60,585 nt of DNA from Rhodococcus sp. KRD162 (GTDB taxonomy: Bacteria > Actinomycetota > Actinomycetes > Mycobacteriales > Mycobacteriaceae). Positions 27,108 to 34,409 of this stretch are shown piece by piece. The stretch spans positions 1 through 60,585 of the forward strand of contig NZ_JABFAU010000032.1 in the NCBI RefSeq assembly GCF_017168335.1, given 5' to 3'. Under the pieces are notes generated by a model. The model was not told the DNA's origin, did not search any database, and saw only the letters and a list, made by a program, of their open reading frames with translations. The number at the start of each line of letters is the position of its first letter. Position 1 is the stretch's first letter. Both the position numbers and the translations under genes were made by a program.

Positions 27108-28474
27108 TGATCCGCCGGGCCGCTGCCGTGGCGGGTGCTGTGGGAGTGCTCCTGGCCACGGCGGCGGTGCCCGCCGCCGCCGTGGAACCTCCCGACATCC
27201 CCGGAATTCCTCTCACCACACCCGACGATCCGAACCCGGCGCCGTCGGTACCGATGGTGCAGAAAACGGCGTGCGCAACGTCCGCGACCCTCGCCGGATC
27301 GGAATTCACCCGCGCCACACCGGCGAACGTCGCGTTCGGTGTGGAAAACCTGCACCGGTATGCCACAGGTAAGGGAATTACCGTCGCTGTCGTCGATTCC
27401 GGTGTCTCTCCCGGTGTTCGGCTTCCCCGACTGACCGGTGGCGGCGACTACATCACCACCACCAACGGTCTCGAAGACTGCGACCATCACGGCACGCTGG
27501 TCGCCGGGATCATCGGCGCGGCCCCCGCCAGCACCGACGGTTTCGTCGGCGTCGCTCCGGACGCGTCGATCCTGTCCATCCGTCAGACATCGTCGGCGTA
27601 CGAGCCCGCCGACAAAGGCCCCGACGCCCCGACTGGTGGATCGTCGACCTTGGCGACCCTGGCCCGCAGTATCGTGCGAGCTGCGAACTCCGACGTCGAC
27701 GTGATCAACCTGTCGATCACTGCCTGCTACCCGACGGATCAGTTCGTCGACACCTCCGACGTTGCTGCAGCGCTGAAATACGCCGTCGAGGTCAAAGACG
27801 TCGTAGTCGTCACGGCTGCAGGCAATTCCGGTTCCGATGCCTGCAAGTCGAACCCTGGGTACGATCCCGCGAACGGCGGAGATCCCCGCAACTGGAACGG
27901 TGTCGAGCATGTGTCGATGCCCTCGTTCTACGCGCCGCTGGCGCTCAGCGTCGGGGGCACCACTCTGACCGGCGAGGCCTACACCGGCACGATGGCCGGG
28001 CCGTGGGTGACTGTCGCTGCCCCGGCTGTCGACATCGTCTCCCTCGACCCCACCAAAGGTGACAACGGTGGACTGACCAACGCGACCGTCGGCAAGGACG
28101 GCCCGCGTGCGATCAGCGGCACGTCCTTCGCCTCCGCGTACGTCGCGGGTCTCGCTGCGCTGATCCGGGAGCTGCACCCCGACCTGACTGCGCGAGAAGT
28201 GATGGACCGCATCCGCAACACTGCGCACACGCCAGGGTCCGGAGACCGTAATCTGATCGGTGAGGGTGTCGTCGATCCCATCGCGGCACTGACCTCCACT
28301 ACCGCTGACATTCCCGCGGCGACCGCGTCGCCGTCCTACCAGGCTGCCGGTGCGCCCGGCACCGACGTGGAGACCCTGATCCGCAACATCACCATCATCA
28401 CGATCGGTGGCGTGTGCATCCTGGGACTCATTGTCGCCGTTGCCTATCGAATGCTTCGAGAGGATCGATCATGA
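27104..28474 (+). CDS. mycP: MycP, mycosin subtilisin-like serine protease
   Basis: 456 residues. A signal peptide (AAAVAGAVGVLLATAAVPAAA) leads to a peptidase S8 domain with the catalytic triad visible: Asp in VAVVDSGVSPG near 90, His in DHHGTLVAGI near 130, and Ser in ISGTSFASAYVAGLAAL near 345. A C-terminal membrane anchor (ITIITIGGVCILGLIVAVAY) and short tail RMLREDRS follow. Mycosins are needed for ESX function and stabilise the membrane complex. It overlaps eccD and the start of eccE (28471). Confidence 0.96.
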   Translation: MMIRRAAAVAGAVGVLLATAAVPAAAVEPPDIPGIPLTTPDDPNPAPSVPMVQKTACATSATLAGSEFTRATPANVAFGVENLHRYATGKGITVAVVDSGVSPGVRLPRLTGGGDYITTTNGLEDCDHHGTLVAGIIGAAPASTDGFVGVAPDASILSIRQTSSAYEPADKGPDAPTGGSSTLATLARSIVRAANSDVDVINLSITACYPTDQFVDTSDVAAALKYAVEVKDVVVVTAAGNSGSDACKSNPGYDPANGGDPRNWNGVEHVSMPSFYAPLALSVGGTTLTGEAYTGTMAGPWVTVAAPAVDIVSLDPTKGDNGGLTNATVGKDGPRAISGTSFASAYVAGLAALIRELHPDLTAREVMDRIRNTAHTPGSGDRNLIGEGVVDPIAALTSTTADIPAATASPSYQAAGAPGTDVETLIRNITIITIGGVCILGLIVAVAYRMLREDRS

Positions 28475-30012
28475 TCAAGCTGACGAATACCACCGCCCCT
28501 GTCGCGGTGGCCGTGGGTACCGTCGCCGTGTTGGCCATCGGTGCATTGCCCGGCGACAGTGTCGCCCGCCCGATCATCGCCGCGGTCGCTGCGCTGGTGA
28601 TTCTGTCGATCCTGGTTGCTCCCGGAGGCAAGTCCACCGTCAACCGCTTCCGGCGGCGCCGCCACTTCGCCCGCCCCGACCGGTTCTTGTCGCTGCTGTA
28701 CGCGACGCTGCGTGTGGGAACCGTATGGGACGGGCAGGCGTTGTCGATGTTCGTTGCGTTGCGGCCGGTTCCGTTTCGGGTGGCGGTGGTCGGCGCGAAC
28801 GAGACCGGCCTCGAATCACGGTCATTGCCACTGGAATTGATCCGCGACCATCTGATTCAAGGCGATGTGAATTTGGAATCTATCCGTGTGATCGCCTCCG
28901 GGTACCGCGCCTACGGTGACTCGGCCTACGGTCAGGCGTACACCTCGGTCGTCGGGCAGACTGCGATCCCGGACACCCTGCAGACGGTGATCGAGATCCG
29001 GGTCAACCTGCGCAAGTCGTACCAAAGTGTGCTGGCCCGCGCCACGAACGGCAGCATCCCCACCGGCATCGGTAAGGCCGCGCACATCGTCTCTCGGCGC
29101 CTCGAACAGAACCTCAACATCGAGGGGTTCTCGGCGAAGGTGCTCAGGCGCAACGAGATCCGAGACTTCCACGACATGATGCTGGCGCCGATGAATGACG
29201 GGCTGCGTGACGAGCGGTGGACGCATCTCGGGGGAGCCGTTCCGACAGTGACGGCGGCGCCGACCGAATGGAGTGAACTCGCTGTCGAGCGGTGGCTCGG
29301 TGTCCCGGCCGACCGTATCGCCTATGTTCTCGAGATCGCCAACGACCGCCACCGGCAGGCCACCGTCGGTTTGACCGTCGCCTACTCGTACAGCAAAGCG
29401 ACGAAGATGCCCGCGCGGGCGCTGAGCTTGCGTGCGAACGACGGCGAGCACGGCGACCACGCCACGGCGATGCTTCCGTTGGCGCAGACCATCTCCTCGC
29501 CTGCCCCGACCTTGACGGTGCCCCGCGGATCCACGTTCCCTGTCTCCCTTCCGGCGTACGGGCTCGGGGTGTACCTCGGGCCGTGGGCAGACGGCGCTGG
29601 CCGCGTTTTCCTCAACACCGACACCAGCGGCGAGGTCCTCTGGCTCGAAACGCCGGAGGCATTCGTGCAGCAGCTGGCTGCTCGCATCACGACCACCGGT
29701 GCCCGTGTCGGCGTCTACATCGACACGCCGCAGTGGTCTGACCTGGCCAACCGTGTTCTCGGGTTGCGTCTGTCCCCGACCGAACCTGTCGATGTCGCGA
29801 TCTATCAGGGCAGGCCACCGTCGCAGGTCCCGGCTTCGACCGTTGTGATCGTGTGGGCTCCGGAAGGCGTTCCATCCGCTGTCGCGTCGGCGCACCGGAT
29901 CACCGCCGACGAGAACAGTGTGATGACTGTCGTTTCCCGGACCTCGCGCGCGAAGTTCCATTGGGAAGCCCCGATCGCGGAGTTGCCGTTCGTGACCTCG
30001 CTGCGGGGGTAG
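28471..30012 (+). CDS. eccE: EccE, type VII secretion peripheral membrane component
   Basis: 513 residues from the ATG at 28471, 4 bases inside the mycP end. Two N-terminal helices (VAVAVGTVAVLAIGALPG and PIIAAVAALVILSILV) are followed by a basic stretch NRFRRRRHF and a long mixed alpha/beta cytoplasmic/periplasmic domain, as in EccE. EccE stabilises the outer rim of the ESX complex. It is the last core gene of the operon, followed by a strong terminator and then the PE/PPE-like pair. Confidence 0.9.
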   Translation: MIKLTNTTAPVAVAVGTVAVLAIGALPGDSVARPIIAAVAALVILSILVAPGGKSTVNRFRRRRHFARPDRFLSLLYATLRVGTVWDGQALSMFVALRPVPFRVAVVGANETGLESRSLPLELIRDHLIQGDVNLESIRVIASGYRAYGDSAYGQAYTSVVGQTAIPDTLQTVIEIRVNLRKSYQSVLARATNGSIPTGIGKAAHIVSRRLEQNLNIEGFSAKVLRRNEIRDFHDMMLAPMNDGLRDERWTHLGGAVPTVTAAPTEWSELAVERWLGVPADRIAYVLEIANDRHRQATVGLTVAYSYSKATKMPARALSLRANDGEHGDHATAMLPLAQTISSPAPTLTVPRGSTFPVSLPAYGLGVYLGPWADGAGRVFLNTDTSGEVLWLETPEAFVQQLAARITTTGARVGVYIDTPQWSDLANRVLGLRLSPTEPVDVAIYQGRPPSQVPASTVVIVWAPEGVPSAVASAHRITADENSVMTVVSRTSRAKFHWEAPIAELPFVTSLRG

Positions 30013-30023
30013 ATCGTCGAAGT

Positions 30024-30059
30024 GCCTGCCGGGGTCCGCTCAAGCGAACCCCGGCAGGC
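30024..30059 (+). terminator. terminator after eccE
   Basis: GCCTGCCGGGGT (30024-30035) pairs with ACCCCGGCAGGC (30048-30059) and an inner CGCT/AGCG adds to the stem. It lies 12 bases after the eccE stop, giving a long stem without a clear U run. Confidence 0.8.
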
Positions 30060-30506
30060 TGCAACGGCTGTGCCAGCGCCGAAGGTCGAGTCCGTCCGGT
30101 GGAGCGGCCTTGCTCGGCAACGAACGTTTCGTTTCGGAAACAGCAGGAGCCTGGCGTCGGCTGGTCAGCACGACTCGTTTGGCGCAGGCCCTATTTTTGC
30201 TAAACAATTCGTTCAACATTAGTCAGCAACTTTCCCGACAATATTGATCGTTATAAAAGGCGATTAGGCGTCACGCGCCCGACCATAGGTGCCCTGAGGA
30301 AACTTTCATCGGACTCCCACTGCGACTCTGAAAGAGACTGAGAGCTTGATGAGTTGCCAGGCTGCGAAAAATGGGATCATCAAATGGGCCGAGTCCACGT
30401 AGTCTGAAGTGCAAAGTGGGGATGATCTGAGGGATAACTGTCGGTACCATCCCCATTGTTCGGTAAAACCGATCTGACGAGCATCAAGTAATGAGGAGGG
30501 GCCATC
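30060..30506 (+). other. noncoding leader between eccE and the PE-like gene
   Basis: About 450 bases without a gene. 30185-30265 is markedly AT rich (CAATATTGATCGTTATAAAA) and probably carries a promoter, so the PE/PPE pair has its own start in addition to the ecc operon. A second hairpin is formed by GGGGATG (30418-30424) and CATCCCC (30448-30454) and may structure the leader. A GAGGAGGGG site precedes the PE-like gene. Confidence 0.45.
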
Positions 30507-30821
30507 ATGACAGCAGTAGGAATGGCATCAGTAGCGGGCGTTCAGGCTGGTGCGTCCGCAGTCAGCGCCATCGAAGGACAGGTCAGCGGAACGCACGAGC
30601 TCGTGCACGCAGTCGCGGCAGCGATTGTTCCGCCCACGCAGGACTCCGCCTCGTACCTCGCCTCGGTACGCCAGGGAACCAACGTCGAAGGCTTCTCCAA
30701 CGCCCTCCGCGCTGGCCTGGCGCAGCAGCAAGGTCTGGCGCAGGTCGTGGGATCCGCTGCCACGACCACCGCAATCCAAGATGAGCTGAACGCGGCAGCC
30801 GCGACAGCAATCTCGGTCTAG
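30507..30821 (+). CDS. PE-like small helical ESX substrate
   Basis: 104 residues, all helical and alanine rich, with no WXG motif. It is the length of a PE domain, and the final helix AATTTAIQDELNAAAATA resembles the last PE helix (YxxTExxNAAA), though the secretion-signal tyrosine is replaced. The next frame, 10 bases on, begins like a PPE protein, and PE genes normally precede PPE genes. That pairing is the best evidence. Secretion through the plasmid ESX system is expected. Alternative: a generic Esx-like partner. Confidence 0.7.
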   Translation: MTAVGMASVAGVQAGASAVSAIEGQVSGTHELVHAVAAAIVPPTQDSASYLASVRQGTNVEGFSNALRAGLAQQQGLAQVVGSAATTTAIQDELNAAAATAISV

Positions 30822-31734
30822 GAGAAAACAAGTGGGTGCTGAGCCGTGGGGGTTGTATCCACCGGAGATCAACTCCGGTCGATACGACGCCGGAATTGGT
30901 CCAGCAACGTGGTTCGCTGGCGCGGTCGAATGGGCAGCATTCGCAGGGCTGGTTGCCGAGGCGCAGCACTGCGCCGACCTGCCGCCACAATTCGCCGAGG
31001 ACTGCGGCGTTGGCTTCGGTGAAATGAACGAACAGCACATCGCGCACGCGCACATCCGAGGCAGCGGCTGCCAGCATCGCAGCGTGGTAGTCAGATACTT
31101 CGATTCCACGGTTGTCCGAATCGAGATATCCGGCGAGTACCTCGCGGTGGATGGTCTCGGCTGCGGAGATAGGACCTACCGCCGGGAAGGCCCCGCGTGC
31201 GGCCCGCATCATGTCCACAACACTCGCTGCGCGTTCGGTGCCGAACTGTTCAGCGGCGAAGCCAGCGCGGATTTGAGCGCGTGAGGCCAGACGTACCTGC
31301 CCCTCGAGCAACGCTCCGACCACGTAGGGATGAGCCGTCAGGTCGACCGCCTCGCCGACCGCCTCCGGTCCCGCCAGCACCCCGTTCATCAGGTAGCAGC
31401 GTGCACGGCCTTCGTGGAACTGGAACACGGCAACGTCATCGTCCGAAAACTCGTGCAGAACGGCCATCGTCGCCGCATCAGCGTGTGTGTCACTACCGAA
31501 CACCACCACTACACGCGGCCCGGCCAGCTCACGCACCGGGTGACCATTGGGCACCAGCAAGGGAACACCGCCGATCGGCGCATCCTCTCCCATGGGGCAG
31601 ACCATCACGGCCATGACCGGCGCGTTCGGGGTGAACACCACCATTTCGTTCTCGGGAACGTAGCGGACAAGCAACACGGCTGCAGCAACAGCATCGGCGG
31701 GGTGGAGATACGAAAAACAGAGGACATCGGACAA
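30583..31734 (-). CDS. DUF4192-like protein, C-terminus displaced by the PPE junction
   Basis: The start is a TTG with a GGAAGGGG site. The recognisable part is about residues 1-258. It begins LCFSYLHPADAVAAAVLL and ends with AAASDVRVRDVLFVHFTEAN then VLGELWRQVGAVLR, a pattern typical of the DUF4192 family (…vRD…lW..var). After about 30965 the frame continues for ~125 more codons that are antisense to the PPE and PE-like genes and read as arginine/proline-rich nonsense. The true C-terminus (usually a further ~80 residues) is missing. Function of DUF4192 is unknown. Confidence 0.65.
   Translation of the reverse strand: MSDVLCFSYLHPADAVAAAVLLVRYVPENEMVVFTPNAPVMAVMVCPMGEDAPIGGVPLLVPNGHPVRELAGPRVVVVFGSDTHADAATMAVLHEFSDDDVAVFQFHEGRARCYLMNGVLAGPEAVGEAVDLTAHPYVVGALLEGQVRLASRAQIRAGFAAEQFGTERAASVVDMMRAARGAFPAVGPISAAETIHREVLAGYLDSDNRGIEVSDYHAAMLAAAASDVRVRDVLFVHFTEANAAVLGELWRQVGAVLRLGNQPCECCPFDRASEPRCWTNSGVVSTGVDLRWIQPPRLSTHLFSPRPRLLSRLPRSAHLGLRWSWQRIPRPAPDLAAAPGQRGGRWRSLRRWFPGVPRRGTRRSPAWAEQSLPRLRARARAFR
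30832..31284 (+). CDS. PPE-domain N-terminal fragment, broken after about 45 codons
   Basis: The start GTG has an AGGAG site. The first residues MGAEPWGLYPPEINSGRYDA contain the PPE-family signature PPEINS, and WFAGAVEWAAFAGLVAEA matches the next PPE helix. After about codon 45 (about 30965) the resemblance stops. The remaining ~105 codons run antisense to the DUF4192-like gene and contain no PPE features. So the gene was cut by a recombination or insertion and only the first helices are original. The stop at 31284 is fortuitous. Confidence 0.6.
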   Translation: MGAEPWGLYPPEINSGRYDAGIGPATWFAGAVEWAAFAGLVAEAQHCADLPPQFAEDCGVGFGEMNEQHIAHAHIRGSGCQHRSVVVRYFDSTVVRIEISGEYLAVDGLGCGDRTYRREGPACGPHHVHNTRCAFGAELFSGEASADLSA

Positions 31735-31753
31735 ACCCCTTCCAGGGCACAGG

Positions 31754-31788
31754 GGGCAGATGGTCAGTCCGCCCGATCAACAGAACAC
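31754..31788 (-). repeat. 35-bp conserved leader, copy 1
   Basis: Identical over 35 bases to 33581-33615. Read on the minus strand it starts TGTTCTGTTGATCGGGCGGA and lies 20-54 bases upstream of the DUF4192-like start. The similarity continues more loosely to the start codon (CCCTGG(A/G)AGGG). Same position in front of the DprA-like gene in copy 2. Confidence 0.9.
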
Positions 31789-31841
31789 CCATAATCTAGC
31801 CGAGACCACCGACAAGAACGGTTCACACGCAACGGAATTCG

Positions 31842-31889
31842 TCCCCGGCGCACTCGGTGCCGGGGACCGCACCGAGTGCGCCGGGGACT
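31842..31889 (-). promoter_or_regulatory. 19-bp-arm perfect hairpin upstream of the DUF4192-like gene
   Basis: GTCCCCGGCGCACTCGGTG (31842-31860) pairs perfectly with CACCGAGTGCGCCGGGGAC (31871-31889) over a 10-base loop. A related hairpin stands at the same relative distance upstream of the DprA-like gene. It lies 53 bases beyond the 35-bp repeat, a layout that resembles folded single-strand promoters of plasmid leading regions; alternatively a terminator or protein binding site. Confidence 0.7.
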
Positions 31890-31904
31890 CGGTGCACGAA
31901 CGGC

Positions 31905-31943
31905 AACGGGCCCGCCCATGTTCTCGTTGGGCAGGCCCGTTGT
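31905..31943 (-). terminator. hairpin downstream of the 31992-32516 gene
   Basis: CAACGGGCC (31905-31913) pairs with GGCCCGTTG (31935-31943), with inner GCCCA/TGGGC. It follows the stop of the minus-strand gene at 31992 by about 50 bases. No long U run. Confidence 0.6.
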
Positions 31944-31991
31944 GCAGCGTTCGGGTTTGATGCGAAAGCATTTGGGCAACAGCGAATCTCG

Positions 31992-32516
31992 CTATATGAT
32001 CTCTCGGATCGAATCCGGCGTGCCGATATTGGTCTCCGAGATCGCGTCCAGAACCCACGTCCAAACCGACCACACCAGCGAATCGCTTTCGGCGTCCATC
32101 GGACCCGGAGACCCCAGGACCTGCCACAGGGAGAATTGACGGTTCCATCTATGGGGGTTGTCGAGCACGTCGACGACATCGCGCGCCGAGACAGCCCACT
32201 CCGCAGCGGCCAGAGCTGACACGAAACCGGACACCACCTGCGATTCTTGGGCGAACCATTCGGGATCGTCCGTCTCTGTTACGGCGCCGATTCCCGCGCG
32301 AACCCCGTCGAGGTACCCGTGCGCGGCTACCGGCCACAGATCCGCTGCCCTCTGCTCTCCGCTCGCGAAACGTACGGGTATCGACACTGCCGACGGCATC
32401 GGGCAACGCTGCCCGGTCGCTTCCGCGGTCACCGCGCGTCTGACGCCGACGATCACCCCTGCCAAATGTGGATCCGTAATCTGCCCGAGCCGTGACGCAA
32501 CAGCTACATAACTCAT
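31992..32516 (-). CDS. hypothetical protein in the inserted segment
   Basis: 174 residues, helical, soluble, tryptophan rich (WPVAAHGYLDGV, WSVWTWVLDAISE). It has no recognised motif. The ATG is preceded by GAAGAGAGGAA about 6 bases upstream. It lies between the DprA-like gene and the DUF4192-like gene in the same orientation, separated from each by a hairpin, so it may have its own promoter. No family recognised. Confidence 0.65.
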   Translation of the reverse strand: MSYVAVASRLGQITDPHLAGVIVGVRRAVTAEATGQRCPMPSAVSIPVRFASGEQRAADLWPVAAHGYLDGVRAGIGAVTETDDPEWFAQESQVVSGFVSALAAAEWAVSARDVVDVLDNPHRWNRQFSLWQVLGSPGPMDAESDSLVWSVWTWVLDAISETNIGTPDSIREII

Positions 32517-32626
32517 GCCAATTCCTCTCTTCGCAAACGTCTTTCATGGCAGAACGAGCGTAAGCGCGCACCGTTCAGGGGTGATGATGTGCTTTCCTTA
32601 AGCCCCCTTAACAGTGATCGCATCGA

Positions 32627-33553
32627 TCAGGACAACTCGCCTCTGTCTGGGCACACGTCAGCAGACGACATCGCAAGACACGCAACACCGTCGACGATCA
32701 AGGCATGGCATCCGCTCGACGCTGCGGAGGTGACCGGTCCCGGTATCGCGTACACCGCACGTCCGAGCCTGTGCGCTTCCCTAGCCACAGCCAGGGCACG
32801 TCCGCGTGACCCGGCCTCGGGCACCACTACCGCATCGGAGAGAGCAGCCAGCAGCGCGCCACTCCCATTGAAACGTTCTCGACGAGGCTCTGCACCGAAC
32901 GAGTACTCGCTCACCACTACCCCCTGCTCCGCGACGCGCTCGAGCAACCGAGCATGACCGGACGGATATGCCCGGTCCAAACCGCACGGCATGACCGCGA
33001 CCGGTCCCGCACCGACGCCCAACGATGCCCGTAACACCGCTGCCTCGATCCCGAACCCGCTGCCCGACAAGACCGACACCCCGCGCATCGCTAGATCCGC
33101 GGCAAATTCCGCCGCGACATGATCGCCGTAGGGACTCGAGGCCCGGGTGCCGGTGAGCGCCACCGCCGACGAATCGACACCGGGCAGCATGCCCTGCCCA
33201 CGAACCCACAGAGCGACCGGAGTCGATCCCTCCAGCCATCCGGCCATCCGCAGCCGCTGCGGCCACTCAGCGTCCGCAGGAGTGACCAATCGTGCTCCCA
33301 GTGTTGCAGCCGTCTCGAGGTCTGCCTCGGCACCCGAGTACTCCCACGAGCGAGCAGTCGCACGCAACAAGTCCTCCGACACCTCCCGTTGCCGCACAGC
33401 CTCGGCTGCAGCCTCCACGCCCGATAAGGACACCGCCAGATGAACCAACGCGCCCTGCCCGCGCGCCACGTGAGCGAGGTACGCCCACGCCACACGCTCA
33501 CTCCGCACCATCTCGCTACCCGACACCGCGTTCTCGCTCGACACACCGCTCAC
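32627..33553 (-). CDS. dprA: DprA/Smf-like DNA-processing protein
   Basis: 308 residues from a GTG at 33553 (GGGAGGG site). The central Rossmann-like Smf fold is clear: AVALTGTRASSPYGDHVAAE, VSVLSGSGFGIEAAVLRASL, VAVMPCGLDRAYPSGHARLL, VVVSEYSFGAEP and AIPGPVTSAASSGCHALI. DprA binds single-stranded DNA and loads RecA during DNA uptake. Plasmid copies are often carried next to conjugation genes, where they could protect or process incoming single strands. It lacks the C-terminal winged helix seen in many chromosomal DprA proteins. It shares its leader with the DUF4192-like gene. Confidence 0.85.
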   Translation of the reverse strand: MSGVSSENAVSGSEMVRSERVAWAYLAHVARGQGALVHLAVSLSGVEAAAEAVRQREVSEDLLRATARSWEYSGAEADLETAATLGARLVTPADAEWPQRLRMAGWLEGSTPVALWVRGQGMLPGVDSSAVALTGTRASSPYGDHVAAEFAADLAMRGVSVLSGSGFGIEAAVLRASLGVGAGPVAVMPCGLDRAYPSGHARLLERVAEQGVVVSEYSFGAEPRRERFNGSGALLAALSDAVVVPEAGSRGRALAVAREAHRLGRAVYAIPGPVTSAASSGCHALIVDGVACLAMSSADVCPDRGELS

Positions 33554-33580
33554 GACGAAACCCTCCCAGGGCTCACACAA

Positions 33581-33615
33581 GGGGCAGATGGTCAGTCCGC
33601 CCGATCAACAGAACA
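33581..33615 (-). repeat. 35-bp conserved leader, copy 2
   Basis: Identical 35-base block to 31754-31788, here 28-62 bases upstream of the DprA-like start on the minus strand. The following CCCTGGGAGGGTTTCGTC also parallels copy 1. Confidence 0.9.
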
Positions 33616-33670
33616 ACTCGAACCTACCCCGACACACCGACAAAAACAGCACCTGACAAGCGAAAATGTC

Positions 33671-33709
33671 CCCGGCGCACCCGGTGCCGGGGACAGCGGG
33701 TGCGCCGGG
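33671..33709 (-). promoter_or_regulatory. 13-bp-arm hairpin upstream of the DprA-like gene
   Basis: CCCGGCGCACCCG (33671-33683) pairs perfectly with CGGGTGCGCCGGG (33697-33709). The left half GTCCCCGGCGCAC and following GGTGCCGGGGAC are shared with the hairpin at 31842-31889, so the two are diverged copies of one element. Confidence 0.65.
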
Positions 33710-33743
33710 CGGTAAGTTCACGAAGCGGCCAAAAGAGCAGACC

Positions 33744-33755
33744 GAAGTGTCCTGT
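33744..33755 (+). promoter_or_regulatory. GAAGTGTCC-type element upstream of the 33842 gene
   Basis: GAAGTGTCCTGT, one mismatch from the GAAGTGTCCGGTG blocks at 54256 and 59737, lies 98 bases before this start. A weak -10-like ATACAAAT follows. Possibly a shared promoter element; three copies is a small sample. Confidence 0.35.
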
Positions 33756-33841
33756 TCGAGTGATACAAATACCGGAGCAGATCTCACGGGCCGCCGACGA
33801 AAAACGCACCAACCGCGACGTTCGAGAGGGAAGCTGCACAC

Positions 33842-34369
33842 ATGACCGAGCCCGAGCCATGGCGTCGAAGCAAGACGCCGGCCCCGCTCCCCCCGAACTC
33901 CGCCGACGCCCGAACGATCAGCAAACTGATGGACCCGGAACTGGCTGCGATCATTCGTGACAACCTCCTGCCGCGCTCGAACACCGCCGGCGATACAGCC
34001 AATTGGCGTGCATTCTGGAACACCCTCACTTTCGATCCGCAGCTCAACGATCGCGCAAACGCGATCATCGATGTCTACGTCGAGCAAGCAGCAGCAGCGC
34101 TCGATACCGGCGAACTCGACGACGCCCAATACAAACGCGCCGGCAAGTTTCACGACCTGTGTATCCACGCCCTCGACAGGCTCGACAAGGTGGTCGACGA
34201 CCCCCTGGCCTGGGCTGGTGCGCGAGCTGCCGGATTCAATCCACGGTCTCGTGAGGTCATCAACACCCTCGTGCAGGCCATCGCCGACCACCGAGACGAC
34301 GGCGACGACGCCAAGCTCTGGGCGATTCTCGCCGAAGTTCGTTTGGATCCAGGCCATCGACGCCGGTAA
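33842..34369 (+). CDS. hypothetical helical protein, first of a two-gene unit
   Basis: 175 residues, helical and charged, no membrane segment, start with a GAGAGGGA site. Contains INTLVQAIADHRDDGDDAKL near the C-terminus and NAIIDVYVEQAAAALDTGEL in the middle. No family recognised. It lies 40 bases before a nuclease-like gene in the same orientation and may be its partner (immunity, regulator or sensor). Confidence 0.65.
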   Translation: MTEPEPWRRSKTPAPLPPNSADARTISKLMDPELAAIIRDNLLPRSNTAGDTANWRAFWNTLTFDPQLNDRANAIIDVYVEQAAAALDTGELDDAQYKRAGKFHDLCIHALDRLDKVVDDPLAWAGARAAGFNPRSREVINTLVQAIADHRDDGDDAKLWAILAEVRLDPGHRRR

Positions 34370-34409
34370 GCGCTCCGCTCAACATGGCCGCCCGCGGAGC
34401 CTCTGACCG

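Noticed and set aside
30507..30821. WXG100 (EsxA/B) protein
   Set aside because: No WXG motif; a PPE-like start follows, so PE-like fits better.
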